Source: an uncultured Duncaniella sp. (GTDB lineage Bacteria; Bacteroidota; Bacteroidia; Bacteroidales; Muribaculaceae). From it: 64,000 bases of DNA. Positions 26,264 through 35,803 of this stretch are shown in pieces. Position numbers and translations under genes: made by a program. The notes beneath the pieces were generated by a model. The model did not search any database and was not told the DNA's origin. It saw only the letters and a list, made by a program, of their open reading frames with translations. The DNA lies in the NCBI GenBank assembly GCA_910587515.1, contig CAJULW010000033.1, positions 165,146 to 229,145 on the forward strand, in the 5' to 3' direction. How positions within the stretch are numbered: position 1 is the first letter of the stretch; each line of letters opens with the position of its first letter.

Positions 26264-27859
26264 ATGAGCTTACAAGTTCAAGGCTTGTCTTATATACATC
26301 CAAATAAAGACATTCTATTCCAAAATATAAGTTTCTCCATATCTTCGGGAGATAAATGTGCCATTGTGGGAAATAATGGTATCGGCAAATCAACTCTTTT
26401 GAAAATATTGGCAGGTCTGATTGTCCCTGCAACAGGTAAAGTTTCATTCGATTATGCTCCTTATATGATACCGCAACATTTCGGTCAGTTTAATAACAAG
26501 ACTGTTGGCGAAGCATTAGGAGTATCTGCTAAACTACAAGCTCTTTCGGTCATTTTGGATGGCCACGGAACTGAGGAAGATTTTACGATTCTTGATGATG
26601 AATGGGACATTCAGGAGCGTATATCTGAAGCTTTTTCCCGATGGAATATTGATTATATATATCCAGATATGATGATGAACTCCCTTAGCGGTGGAGAAAA
26701 AACAAAGGTGTTTTTAACAGGACTGAATATTTATAATCCAGCTATTGTCTTGATGGACGAGCCGACCAACCATTTGGATACAAAAGGACGGACCTTGTTA
26801 TATGATTATATTCATCTGACAAGCAGCACTACAATCATCGTCAGTCATGACAGAACACTGTTGAATATGTTGTCTGCTATCTATGAGATGTCTCCTATGG
26901 GTATGCAATTCTATCCTATGAGCTATAAGGAGTATAAAGATGTTGTCAATGTGGAGACTGCGGCTAAAGTATCTCGTTTACAAAACAAACAGAAAGAGTT
27001 GGATAAAGCCAAGAAATTGGCACAGAAAACGATGGAACGGCAGCATAAGCACGCTTCGCGGGGTGAAAAACAGAGCGCAAAGCAATGTGCACCTCGCATC
27101 GCTATGGGGCTTTTGCGCAATAGGTCGGAGGCGTCAACCTCCCGTCTGAACAAGGTGCAGTATGAAAAACTGCAATGTATGAATCAGGAGTTGCGTGAAA
27201 TACGGGCATCCATATCCGAATGTACAACAATGAAAATCGATATCGGTAGTTCTGTATTACACAATGGAAAACGATTGGTTGAAGCAACAAATGTGACATT
27301 CAAGTATGCCGACCGAAATACTATGTGGAAACATCAGCCTTTGAATTTATCCATTTACAGTGGTGATCGTATCTGGCTTCAAGGCTGTAACGGAAGCGGC
27401 AAAAGCACTCTGCTCAAACTGATTGCCGGAGTATTGCAGCCTACGGATGGCGAATTGTGGCGAAATAATCCATTGAATGTCTTATACCTTGATCAGGAGT
27501 ATTCATGTATAGATGATGAACAAACGGTATATGGCTTATTGGAAGCCTGCAACCCCAAAAAGCCTGAGCATGAACTGAAAATGCTTTTGAATCGTTTCCT
27601 GTTTACAGCTTCAACATGGGACAAAAAGTGTGGAAGTCTCAGTGGGGGCGAGAGGATGAAATTGACTTTATGCTGTTTGCTTATTTCTGAAAATGCCCCT
27701 GATATAATTATCGCAGATGAGCCGACCAATAATATTGACATATCAAGTATGGATATATTGGCGGATACATTGAAGATTTATAAAGGGACATTGCTTGTTG
27801 TCAGTCATGATGAACAGTTCGTTCACGATGTTGGAGTTGAACGGATAGTAAATCTTTGA
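26264..27859 (+). CDS. ABC-F family ATPase, probably acquired
   Basis: A 531-residue protein of two fused ABC domains with no membrane segment, the ABC-F layout. Domain 1: Walker A GNNGIGKST, signature LSGGEKTK, Walker B VLMDEPTNHLD. Domain 2: GCNGSGKST, LSGGERMK, IIIADEPTNNID. Between them is a charged linker helix (about residues 225-300). ABC-F proteins act on the ribosome; some give resistance to drugs of the large subunit, others are translation factors. The gene is visibly lower in GC than its neighbours, has a long structured leader and sits alone in a small accessory patch, which suggests transfer. Start ATG at 26264 is preferred to the TTG at 26252. Drug specificity cannot be read from sequence. 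Confidence 0.9.
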   Translation: MSLQVQGLSYIHPNKDILFQNISFSISSGDKCAIVGNNGIGKSTLLKILAGLIVPATGKVSFDYAPYMIPQHFGQFNNKTVGEALGVSAKLQALSVILDGHGTEEDFTILDDEWDIQERISEAFSRWNIDYIYPDMMMNSLSGGEKTKVFLTGLNIYNPAIVLMDEPTNHLDTKGRTLLYDYIHLTSSTTIIVSHDRTLLNMLSAIYEMSPMGMQFYPMSYKEYKDVVNVETAAKVSRLQNKQKELDKAKKLAQKTMERQHKHASRGEKQSAKQCAPRIAMGLLRNRSEASTSRLNKVQYEKLQCMNQELREIRASISECTTMKIDIGSSVLHNGKRLVEATNVTFKYADRNTMWKHQPLNLSIYSGDRIWLQGCNGSGKSTLLKLIAGVLQPTDGELWRNNPLNVLYLDQEYSCIDDEQTVYGLLEACNPKKPEHELKMLLNRFLFTASTWDKKCGSLSGGERMKLTLCCLLISENAPDIIIADEPTNNIDISSMDILADTLKIYKGTLLVVSHDEQFVHDVGVERIVNL

Positions 27860-28144
27860 CGGGCTATAGGGTAACAAACTGATTCATTCCAAATGTCTAT
27901 TTATACAATACAGATATTTAAATAAGAACAGTCGAACTATTTGCCAAATTAAAGACTTTGGCTACTTATTTATTTGAAAGAGTTATTTGACAGCATAGCA
28001 TCGCAAATCGCTGAAAATAGCACGGTTGCTAACTCGTTGCCGCTGTATATCAAAATATTCAGTTAAATGTTTATTTCTCAAACCGTTGAAAATAGATAAT
28101 AACAGAAATATTGAGTTCATGAAGTGGCCGATAGAAAAGGATAC
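27860..28144. other. AT-rich intergenic stretch after the ABC-F gene
   Basis: No convincing coding frame on either strand and no clear promoter; it ends at the bidirectional terminator at 28145. Probably the right-hand part of the segment that brought the ABC-F gene, though no flanking repeat was seen. Confidence 0.5.
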
Positions 28145-28186
28145 AAAAACTGTGTCGTAATCAAAATCGTTTACGACACAGTTTTT
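28145..28186. terminator. Bidirectional terminator between ABC-F and htpG
   Basis: A 16-bp perfect stem (AAAAACTGTGTCGTAA with TTACGACACAGTTTTT), nine-base loop, and A/T runs on both sides, able to end both converging transcripts. It lies about 50 bases after the htpG stop. Confidence 0.85.
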
Positions 28187-28234
28187 TGTATGATAACGGT
28201 GATTAAATAATAATCTATCCTATTTTTATCCGGG

Positions 28235-30277
28235 CTAAAGCATTGCGACAGAGCGGTTGATAAATTCGCTTAGATCGCGTCCGCGAAGGAGGCCGTTTGC
28301 GAGAAGCGCAAGGTCTATAACCTGCTTTACGACCGGTTTTTCCTCTGCATATCTACTGATTACTTCATCCTTTTCCTTACGCGTTGCTTCAACCTTATCC
28401 ATCAGACTTTTTTCCTCGGCTTTTTGTTCGTCGGTCGGAGTATTGTCTTTGATCTCTGTTTTTAGAGTTGCCAATCTTGCGTTGTCAGCATCGATGGTCG
28501 CTGTCATAGGAGCTAATTTTTCACCGAGCGCTTTTTCTGTTTCTTCAAGAATTTTCACGATAATCGGCTGGGATGTGTTGACAATCAAATTGTAGCTGTC
28601 AGGCAATTCAGCATAAAAACTCATGCCCGCTTGTGTTGCTGCCATATCTTTCATTCGACGCATATACTCGTTTTGTGTTATGAGGATAGGGTTGGCTGTC
28701 GGGTCGAGAGATTCGAACGATACGAGGAAATCCGATTTTTCAACCTTGGGGAGCTGTGAATGAAAAAGGCTTGTGAGCATGGAGATCTGTTCTTGGGTCA
28801 GTCCGCTGTCTTTTTTGTCCTCTTTCGGTATTAGATTTTCGGCAACGTCGCTGTCGACGCGGACAAATCTTGTCTTTTCAAGTTTGCTTTCAAGCATGGA
28901 TATGAAATGACCGTCAAGCTGTCCGTCCATAAGGAGTACGTTGTAGCCCTTTTCGTTAGCGGTATGTATGTAATTGAATTGGGCGATAGGGTCAGTGGCA
29001 TAGATGTAGACTATGTTGCCGTCTTTGTCTGTCTGGGAGGATTCTACAAGAGTCTTGTACTCTTCAAGTGTGAAATATTTTTTCTCGGTGTCGAGCATCA
29101 GTGTGAATTTCATCGCAGCGTCACAGAACTTTTCGTCGGTGAGCATACCGTATTCGATGAAAATCTTGATGTCTTCCCATTTCTGTTCGAAATCGTTGCG
29201 GTTTTCCTTGAAGAGGTCATCAAGGCGTGACGCCACTTTCTTTGTGATGTAGCCTGATATCTTTTTGACCGCTGTGTCGCTTTGGAGATATGAGCGAGAT
29301 ACATTGAGGGGGATGTCTGGAGAGTCTATAACCCCTTGTAGCAGCATCATGAATTCAGGCACGACTCCTTCAACCGAATCTGTCACGAACACCTGATTGC
29401 AATAAAGCTGTATACGGTCTTTGCGTATCTCAAGGTTGCTTTTTATTTTCGGGAAAAATAGTATGCCGGTCAGAGTAAAGGGATAATCAACGTTGAGATG
29501 TATCCAGAACAGAGGCTCTTCCTGCCCGGGATAAAGCTCTCGATAGAATTTACGATAGTCATCGTCGGAGAGTTCGGACGGTTTTTTAGTCCATATAGGT
29601 TCCGTATCGTTTATGACTTTATCTTTCTCTGTATCGACATATTTGCCGTCTTTCCATTCCTGTATTTTTCCGGAAATGACAGGAACGGGAAGGAAACGGC
29701 AATATTTTTTCAACAGGCTGTCGACACGTGGTTGCTCGAGAAATTCTTTGTTATCCTCGTCAATATAGAGTATTATGTCCGTGCCGCGGTCAGTCTTTTC
29801 GACTGTTTCCATGCTGTACTCAGGACTGCCGTCGCATTCCCAACGCACCCCTTCAGAACCGGCTTTATAACTGAGCGACCGTATTTCAACTTTTTTTGCC
29901 ACCATGAACGCTGAATAGAATCCGAGTCCGAAATGGCCTATGATAGCGTTGGCGTTGTCCTTATATTTATTTAGGAATTCTTCAGCTCCTGAGAATGCGA
30001 TCTGGTTGATGTATTTCTCAATATCATCAGCTGTCATTCCTATACCACGGTCGCTGACTGTAAGTGTGCCTTTTTCTTTATCGATGCTGACTTTCACATT
30101 CATTTCTCCGAGTTCACCTTTGAACTCACCGAACGAAGAAAGAGTCTTCAGTTTTTGAGTTGCATCGATAGCGTTTGAAACCAATTCGCGTAAAAAGATT
30201 TCATGGTCGGAATAGAGGAATTTTTTTATTACCGGAAATATATTCTCGGTGGTAACCCCGATCTGTCCTTTTTGCAT
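28235..30277 (-). CDS. htpG: Molecular chaperone HtpG (Hsp90)
   Basis: HtpG is the bacterial Hsp90, an ATP-dependent dimeric chaperone. The 680-residue product shows the GHKL ATPase motifs: ELVSNAIDA (Asn), TVSDRGIGMT and IIGHFGLGFYSAFMVA; then the middle domain with FPKIKSNLEIRKDRIQLYCNQVFV and the DIPLNVSRSYLQ motif; and a C-terminal dimerisation domain. It is monocistronic, with a terminator downstream. Confidence 0.97.
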   Translation of the reverse strand: MQKGQIGVTTENIFPVIKKFLYSDHEIFLRELVSNAIDATQKLKTLSSFGEFKGELGEMNVKVSIDKEKGTLTVSDRGIGMTADDIEKYINQIAFSGAEEFLNKYKDNANAIIGHFGLGFYSAFMVAKKVEIRSLSYKAGSEGVRWECDGSPEYSMETVEKTDRGTDIILYIDEDNKEFLEQPRVDSLLKKYCRFLPVPVISGKIQEWKDGKYVDTEKDKVINDTEPIWTKKPSELSDDDYRKFYRELYPGQEEPLFWIHLNVDYPFTLTGILFFPKIKSNLEIRKDRIQLYCNQVFVTDSVEGVVPEFMMLLQGVIDSPDIPLNVSRSYLQSDTAVKKISGYITKKVASRLDDLFKENRNDFEQKWEDIKIFIEYGMLTDEKFCDAAMKFTLMLDTEKKYFTLEEYKTLVESSQTDKDGNIVYIYATDPIAQFNYIHTANEKGYNVLLMDGQLDGHFISMLESKLEKTRFVRVDSDVAENLIPKEDKKDSGLTQEQISMLTSLFHSQLPKVEKSDFLVSFESLDPTANPILITQNEYMRRMKDMAATQAGMSFYAELPDSYNLIVNTSQPIIVKILEETEKALGEKLAPMTATIDADNARLATLKTEIKDNTPTDEQKAEEKSLMDKVEATRKEKDEVISRYAEEKPVVKQVIDLALLANGLLRGRDLSEFINRSVAML

Positions 30278-30416
30278 GTCGTATATGATTTTAATAATTT
30301 GATATTGTCATTGTGAGGTAAGAATCACCTACACATTATAACAACACAGCAAAGCGAATGCCAGAATGAAAAACTGACAAATTCTGTTAAAATCACTGCA
30401 AAAATGGCAGTCAGGT

Positions 30417-31484
30417 TTATATAGGAGCTTTGTCTCGAGGGACATTCACGTTATGACTGTCGAATATTCCGGTGGCATTTCGAATGAACGCTTCACGGGC
30501 TTTTTCCATAGATGGATGAAGACTGTCACTTTCGGCCGGTAGAATCTTGAAGTTATCTCCTGATTTTATGGCCGGTTCCGTGAATATGAGCCTATAGGTG
30601 GCTTCTTTTACGTATGCGCGTCCGAGTATGTCCCGTGCAAGCGTCACGCGAGCCATCGCTCCACCGCGGGTATCGGTCGTGCGCATTGCGGAAATAAAAT
30701 TGCCAAGGGAATATACAGTGAAACATGGCCGTCCTGTCGTGGCATTGATTTTCAGTTCCATTGGTTGAATGACATGTGGATGGCCGCCTATGATCAGTTC
30801 GACCCCCAGATCTCCGAGATATTTTGCGAGGCTTTTTTGTGATGCATTCGGAAGGAGTTTGTATTCGTCGCCCCAATGGATGCATGCCGCTATTATTTCC
30901 GCACCGTGTTCACGGGCTTTCTTTATGTCGGAAGCCATTAGGGAGCGGTTGATATAGTCTATCTCTATATCGGATTTTTTGCTGATGCCGTTTGTGCCGT
31001 ACGTATAATTCAGGAAGGCGACTTTGAAACCGTTAATGTCGTGTATCATAGGCAATACAGAATCTCTGTGCGCCAGGTTGCGGTATACTCCTATATATGG
31101 GATATCGTTTTCCTCGAAAACCTTTATCGTGCGTCTGACTCCTCGGTCGCGTCTGTCAAGAATATGGTTGTTTGCCGAAAGCACGAGGTCAAATCCGGCA
31201 TTTTTTATCGCCTTCAGATAGTTGTCATGGGCGCAGAACATTGGGTAGCCTGAATACGGAGCCCCACCGAGCGGTGTTTCAAGATTGACCACGGCAAAAT
31301 CCGCAGATGAAATATACGGGTTTACCGCCTCAAAGTATTTTTCGTAATCAAGCGATCCGTCCGGCCTGAGCGCAGCGTCAATCTGCCGTTGATGTTGCAT
31401 GGCATCGCCTGCAAACACAAGTTCTGCATTATCTTTGGGGATAAGCAGAGAGAGGAGAGAAAGAAATACCGACACCATGCTCAT
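30417..31484 (-). CDS. CapA family protein (metallophosphatase-like)
   Basis: A 355-residue protein of the CapA / poly-gamma-glutamate synthesis family, which has a calcineurin-like fold. Motifs: LVFAGDAMQH, AVVNLETPLGG, LSANNHILDR, ACIHWGDEY and IGGHPHVIQP, with the metal-binding Asp/Asn/His residues in place. The first about 18 residues are hydrophobic and may be a signal or anchor. In organisms without polyglutamate capsules the substrate is unknown. It lies 21 bases after folD, at the end of the panC-panD-ffh-folD run. Confidence 0.9.
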   Translation of the reverse strand: MSMVSVFLSLLSLLIPKDNAELVFAGDAMQHQRQIDAALRPDGSLDYEKYFEAVNPYISSADFAVVNLETPLGGAPYSGYPMFCAHDNYLKAIKNAGFDLVLSANNHILDRRDRGVRRTIKVFEENDIPYIGVYRNLAHRDSVLPMIHDINGFKVAFLNYTYGTNGISKKSDIEIDYINRSLMASDIKKAREHGAEIIAACIHWGDEYKLLPNASQKSLAKYLGDLGVELIIGGHPHVIQPMELKINATTGRPCFTVYSLGNFISAMRTTDTRGGAMARVTLARDILGRAYVKEATYRLIFTEPAIKSGDNFKILPAESDSLHPSMEKAREAFIRNATGIFDSHNVNVPRDKAPI

Positions 31485-31505
31485 GGCCGTAACGTAAATC
31501 TGAGC

Positions 31506-32387
31506 TTATACGTAAATTTCTTTTTTTGCGGCAAGAAGCGTATTGCGCATAAGTGAGCAGATTGTCATCGGACCAACGCCACCGGGCACAGGTGTTATGA
31601 ACGAACATTTTTCAGCTACGTTTTCAAAATCGACGTCGCCACTCAGACGGAATCCGCTTTTGCGTGACGGATCCGGTACGCGGGTGGTTCCTACATCAAT
31701 GATTGTAGCCCCGGGTTTGACCATGTCGGCAGTGACGAAGCCTGGACGTCCGAGCGCAGCGATTATTATGTCAGCTTCGGCACAAGCTTCTTTGATGTTT
31801 GTCGACGCGCTGTGGAGCACTGTGACTGTGGCGTTTCCGGGTTCGGCTTTTTGCATCATTAGAGTCGCTACAGGTTTGCCGACGATGTTGCTGCGTCCGA
31901 GAACGACACATTTGGCTCCGCTTGTTTTCACTCCATAGCGTTTCAACAGTTCCATGATGCCCGACGGGGTTGCCGAAACAAAGCAGGGGAGGCCGATTGA
32001 CATACGGCCTACGTTGACGGGATGAAATCCGTCGACATCCTTGCGGTAGTCTATAGCCTCGATTATTTTTTGTTCCGAGATGTGACGCGGGAGCGGAAGT
32101 TGTACGATGAATCCGTCGATATCGGGATTTTCATTCAATTCCTTGATAGTATCGAGGAGTTTTTCTTCCGTAACGTCGTTTTCGTAGCTTATAAGGGTAG
32201 ATTTGAAACCACATGCCTCACAAGCTTTTACTTTATTGGCTACGTATGTCTCGCTTCCACCGTCATGGCCTACGAGTACGGCCGCGAGATGGGGACGGCG
32301 TTGTCCGGCTGAAACCATTTCAGCGACCTCGGCCGCAATTTCACGTTTGATATCTTCGGCTGTCTTTTTCCCGTCGATTAAAGTCAT
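31506..32387 (-). CDS. folD: Bifunctional methylenetetrahydrofolate dehydrogenase/cyclohydrolase FolD
   Basis: FolD interconverts 5,10-methylene-, methenyl- and 10-formyl-tetrahydrofolate. The 293-residue product contains VGHDGGSETYVANKVKACE, DGFIVQLPLP, HPVNVGRM, VLGRSNIVGKP (NADP-binding) and ITPVPGGVGPMT. It follows ffh by 43 bases. It supplies formyl-THF, which PurH elsewhere in this window uses, though the two genes are not co-transcribed. Confidence 0.97.
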   Translation of the reverse strand: MTLIDGKKTAEDIKREIAAEVAEMVSAGQRRPHLAAVLVGHDGGSETYVANKVKACEACGFKSTLISYENDVTEEKLLDTIKELNENPDIDGFIVQLPLPRHISEQKIIEAIDYRKDVDGFHPVNVGRMSIGLPCFVSATPSGIMELLKRYGVKTSGAKCVVLGRSNIVGKPVATLMMQKAEPGNATVTVLHSASTNIKEACAEADIIIAALGRPGFVTADMVKPGATIIDVGTTRVPDPSRKSGFRLSGDVDFENVAEKCSFITPVPGGVGPMTICSLMRNTLLAAKKEIYV

Positions 32388-32430
32388 GGCTGTATGGATT
32401 TTTAAGGTTGGCTCTTTTTTGCTTGATTCT

Positions 32431-33765
32431 TTATCTGCGCATGCCTTTCATGCCGCGCATCATAGCCATGGGATTTTTGATTCCTGACACGGCTTTCATC
32501 ATTTTTCGTGCGTCGTCAAACTGCTTTATAAGTCTGTTTACCTCCTGTATGTCAGTGCCAGATCCTTTGGCTATACGTTTTCTGCGGCTTCCGTTCAATA
32601 TCTCCGGATGCTGGCGTTCTTCTTCGGTCATAGAGCGTATGATGGCTTCGATTCCTTTGAAAGCATTGTCGTCTATGTCGATGTCTTTTATCGCTTTGCC
32701 TACACCTGGGATCATTGAAGCGAGCTCCTTCAGATTGCCCATTTTTTTGATCTGTTGGATCTGCTGGAGGAAGTCGTTGAAATTAAATTGGTTTTTCGCT
32801 ATTTTTCGCTGTAGTTCGCGAGCCTGTTTCTCATCGTAGGCGTTTTGGGCTTTCTCGACAAGAGAGACGATGTCGCCCATCCCGAGGATACGGTCGGCCA
32901 TACGCGAAGGGTGGAAGAGGTCGAGCGCATCAAGTTTTTCGCCTGTTCCGACGAATTTGATTGGCTTGGTGACTACTGTACGGATAGACAAGGCCGCACC
33001 ACCACGGGTGTCTCCGTCGAGTTTTGTCAGGACAACACCGTCGAAATCAAGGCGGTCGTTGAATTCTTTCGCTGTGTTGACAGCGTCTTGTCCAGTCATC
33101 GAATCGACAACAAACAATGTCTCCTGTGGCTTGACAGCTTTTTTGATTGCCGCTATTTCCTGCATCATCTGCTCGTCCACTGCGAGACGGCCGGCGGTGT
33201 CTATGATCACGAGGTCAAGATGATTGGCCTTGGCATGGCGGATAGCGTTTTCTGCTATCTCGACAGGATTTTTATTTCCGTCTTCGGTATAGACCGGTAC
33301 GTCTATTTGTCCGGCAAGAACTTTCAACTGATCTATGGCTGCAGGCCTATATACGTCACAAGCCACAAGCAGAGGACGTTTTCCCTGTTCGGATTTTAAC
33401 TTGCGTGCCAGTTTGCCACTGAAAGTTGTTTTACCTGAGCCTTGAAGGCCTGACATGAGAATCACGGTAGGATTTCCCGATAAGTTGACCTGTGCGGTAT
33501 CTCCGCCCATAAGTCTCGCCAACTCATCGTGTACGATCTTGACCATGAGTTCTCCGGGCTTGATAGCGTTGATAACGTTCATGCCCATGGCTTTGGCCTT
33601 GACTTCGTCTGTAAACTGTTTGGCTACCTTGAAATTGACATCGGCCTCAAGCAATGCGCGGCGGACATCTTTAAGGGTTTCTGCTACATTTATTTCGGTG
33701 ATTTTGCCTTCACCTTTAAGTATCTTGAAACTTCTTTCAAGTCTTTCGCTTAGATTCTCAAACAC
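32431..33765 (-). CDS. ffh: Signal recognition particle protein Ffh
   Basis: Ffh is the GTPase and signal-sequence-binding subunit of SRP. The 444-residue product has an N domain, the GTPase G1 GLQGSGKTTFSGKLA (about residue 108), DTAGR, TKLDGDTRGGAAL, and a Met-rich M domain ending MKGMRR. It lies 23 bases after panD. The SRP RNA gene was not seen in the window. Confidence 0.97.
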   Translation of the reverse strand: MFENLSERLERSFKILKGEGKITEINVAETLKDVRRALLEADVNFKVAKQFTDEVKAKAMGMNVINAIKPGELMVKIVHDELARLMGGDTAQVNLSGNPTVILMSGLQGSGKTTFSGKLARKLKSEQGKRPLLVACDVYRPAAIDQLKVLAGQIDVPVYTEDGNKNPVEIAENAIRHAKANHLDLVIIDTAGRLAVDEQMMQEIAAIKKAVKPQETLFVVDSMTGQDAVNTAKEFNDRLDFDGVVLTKLDGDTRGGAALSIRTVVTKPIKFVGTGEKLDALDLFHPSRMADRILGMGDIVSLVEKAQNAYDEKQARELQRKIAKNQFNFNDFLQQIQQIKKMGNLKELASMIPGVGKAIKDIDIDDNAFKGIEAIIRSMTEEERQHPEILNGSRRKRIAKGSGTDIQEVNRLIKQFDDARKMMKAVSGIKNPMAMMRGMKGMRR

Positions 33766-33788
33766 TTGGCGTGACGGGGGGATAGAGT

Positions 33789-34139
33789 TTATAATAATTT
33801 ATTGGTACTGGTGTCAGGAAACAAGACCACCGGTTTATGTGTGCGTGCTTCCTCGGGGGTCATAGATGCATAGCACATGAGGATCACGACATCGCCCACC
33901 TGCACCTTTCGCGCAGCGGCTCCGTTGAGACATATAACCCCCGAACCGGGTTCACCGGCTATGGCATATGTGTCGAAACGTTCTCCGTTGTTATTGTCTA
34001 CGATATACACACGTTCGCCAGGAAAAATTCCGGCGGCTTCCATCAGTTGGCTGTCTATAGTTATAGACCCGATATAATCGAGACGGGCTTCGGTGACAGT
34101 CACACGATGTATTTTGCACTTGAGTAGTTCGAGTGTCAT
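33789..34139 (-). CDS. panD: Aspartate 1-decarboxylase PanD (proenzyme)
   Basis: PanD makes beta-alanine for pantothenate. The 116-residue proenzyme has the self-cleavage site Gly24-Ser25 (DYIGSITID), which gives the pyruvoyl cofactor, and the conserved NGAAARKVQVGD. It overlaps panC by four bases, so the two are translationally coupled, and the products condense in the PanC reaction. Confidence 0.97.
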   Translation of the reverse strand: MTLELLKCKIHRVTVTEARLDYIGSITIDSQLMEAAGIFPGERVYIVDNNNGERFDTYAIAGEPGSGVICLNGAAARKVQVGDVVILMCYASMTPEEARTHKPVVLFPDTSTNKLL

Positions 34140-34984
34140 TTCCTGACGTTATATTTTATGTTGTCAATCAGTCTTACGTCTCCGCAGAACACGGTTACAC
34201 ACCCTACCGCGCAGTCCGTCTCTTTCCAGTCATCGACGGGTTGCATGGTGTGGGCATCGACTATTTCATAATATTCCACTTTCAATTGAGGAAAAGAATT
34301 TATTTCATCTGTCACGTAACGTTTGGTCTCGTTCACGCTATGGCTGTCTGCATAGGAAAGGCTGCTTTCCAATGTGCGGTGGATAGCTGGTGCAATAGCG
34401 CGTTGTTCCTGGCTTAGACGAACGTTGCGTGAACTCATGGCAAGCCCGTCAGATTCCCGTTTTATGGGGCAGTCGACGATCTCAAGGTCAAAACCCTCGA
34501 TGGCGACCATGCGACGTATGACCGCGATCTGTTGAAAATCTTTTTCTCCGAAATATGCTCTTGTGGGGTGGGTGAATTCAAACAGTTTGCTGACAATTTG
34601 TGCCACTCCATTGAAATGCCCCGGCCTCATAGCGCCTTCCATAACTTCTGCTACCGGTCCGAGATCGAAAACACGCGTGTCCGGTTCGGGATAAATTTCT
34701 TCGACCGAAGGGATGAACGCATAGTCGACTCCCGCTGACGAAAGCATGGCTGTGTCCGCTTCTTCGGTTCGGGGATATGTAGCCAGATCCGAAGGATTGT
34801 TAAATTGGGTCGGGTTTACAAACACGCTGACCACCACTGTGTCATTTTCGTTGCGTGCGCGTTCGATAAGCGAAAGGTGTCCGTCATGGAGCGCCCCCAT
34901 CGTAGGGACAAGTCCGATGCTTCCTTTGGCCCGTGCGCTGTCAAGCTTGGCTTTTAATTCTGCTATAGTGCGAATTATTTCCAT
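34136..34984 (-). CDS. panC: Pantothenate synthetase PanC
   Basis: PanC joins pantoate and beta-alanine using ATP. The 282-residue product has the nucleotidyltransferase motif PTMGALHDGHLSL, VFVNPTQFN, YFGEKDFQQ and the lid AMSSRNVRLS. It is the first gene of the panC-panD-ffh-folD-capA run, with a promoter about 35 bases upstream. Confidence 0.97.
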   Translation of the reverse strand: MEIIRTIAELKAKLDSARAKGSIGLVPTMGALHDGHLSLIERARNENDTVVVSVFVNPTQFNNPSDLATYPRTEEADTAMLSSAGVDYAFIPSVEEIYPEPDTRVFDLGPVAEVMEGAMRPGHFNGVAQIVSKLFEFTHPTRAYFGEKDFQQIAVIRRMVAIEGFDLEIVDCPIKRESDGLAMSSRNVRLSQEQRAIAPAIHRTLESSLSYADSHSVNETKRYVTDEINSFPQLKVEYYEIVDAHTMQPVDDWKETDCAVGCVTVFCGDVRLIDNIKYNVRK

Positions 34985-35016
34985 TTCTTTATTCGTATGT
35001 CTGGAATTTCAGAGTG

Positions 35017-35024
35017 CAAAATTA
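35017..35024 (-). promoter_or_regulatory. -7 element of the panC operon
   Basis: Minus strand TAATTTTG, consensus match, about 33 bases before the panC start. Confidence 0.55.
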
Positions 35025-35141
35025 AACATTATTATTGCAACAAACAAATTATTATTGCAGTGCCTGGCTCTGCCTGGCTTTGTCAGCCTAAGGTTTTTAT
35101 GTTGGTGATAAGGGCCTGTTGATTGATTGCAAAAAAAAATG

Positions 35142-35149
35142 TAACTTTG
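35142..35149 (+). promoter_or_regulatory. -7 element of recR, which decides its start
   Basis: TAACTTTG at this position puts the transcript start near 35155. Starts at 35123 or 35150 would lie inside or before the promoter, so recR must begin at 35180. Confidence 0.55.
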
Positions 35150-35179
35150 ATGTCTGAAAAACCACATTTAACTATAGTA

Positions 35180-35803
35180 ATGCAGGAATTTGCTTCACGA
35201 CTTCTTGAAAACGCGGTTACAGAACTTTCGCGACTTCCGGGCATAGGCCGTAAGACCGCTTTGAGGCTCGCGCTTCACATACTTCGCACTGACGAATGCA
35301 CCGGGGTTGCTTTGGGCGAAGCTATAATCAACATGCGTAAGGGTATACGCTATTGTTCCGAATGTCATAATATATCCGAAACGGAAATATGTCCGGTTTG
35401 CGCTGATATGCGTCGCGACAGGTCTACAGTATGTGTCGTCGAAAGTGTAAAAGACGTGATGAGCTTCGAGAACACTGGGCAATATTCCGGCATTTACCAT
35501 GTGCTTGGCGGTGTCATATCTCCGATGGACGGTATCGGTCCCGATCAGTTGTCAATCGATTCGCTTGTCGAGCGTGTCGCTTCCGGTGAGATCAAAGAAG
35601 TAATCCTTGCACTCAGTGCGACCATGGATGGGGAAACCACCAATTATTATATCTTCCGCAGGCTTGCGCCTTTTTCCGATATTAAGATCACCCAGATTGC
35701 CCGCGGGGTTTCCGTCGGCAATGATATCGAATATACCGACGAAATCACTCTCGGCAGATCTTTGCTCAACCGCACGCTTTTTTCTGACTCCATCACGCGA
35801 TAG
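35180..35803 (+). CDS. recR: Recombination mediator RecR
   Basis: RecR, with RecFO, loads RecA at gaps. The 207-residue product (from ATG 35180, MQEFASRLLENAV, which matches homologue starts) has the helix-hairpin-helix LSRLPGIGRKTALRLALH, a C4 zinc finger (CSECHNISETEICPVC) and a Toprim domain (VVESVKDVMSFENTGQYSG…). Its last about 250 bases are overlapped antisense by the 3' part of the next gene. Confidence 0.95.
   Translation: MQEFASRLLENAVTELSRLPGIGRKTALRLALHILRTDECTGVALGEAIINMRKGIRYCSECHNISETEICPVCADMRRDRSTVCVVESVKDVMSFENTGQYSGIYHVLGGVISPMDGIGPDQLSIDSLVERVASGEIKEVILALSATMDGETTNYYIFRRLAPFSDIKITQIARGVSVGNDIEYTDEITLGRSLLNRTLFSDSITR

Noticed and set aside
26264..27859. Calling the ABC-F gene a specific drug-resistance determinant
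   Set aside because: Two ABC domains and a linker do not tell resistance members from other ABC-F proteins; only phylogeny or testing would.
32845..33399. 184-codon plus-strand frame
   Set aside because: Antisense of ffh, which has every SRP GTPase motif; composition is not protein-like.
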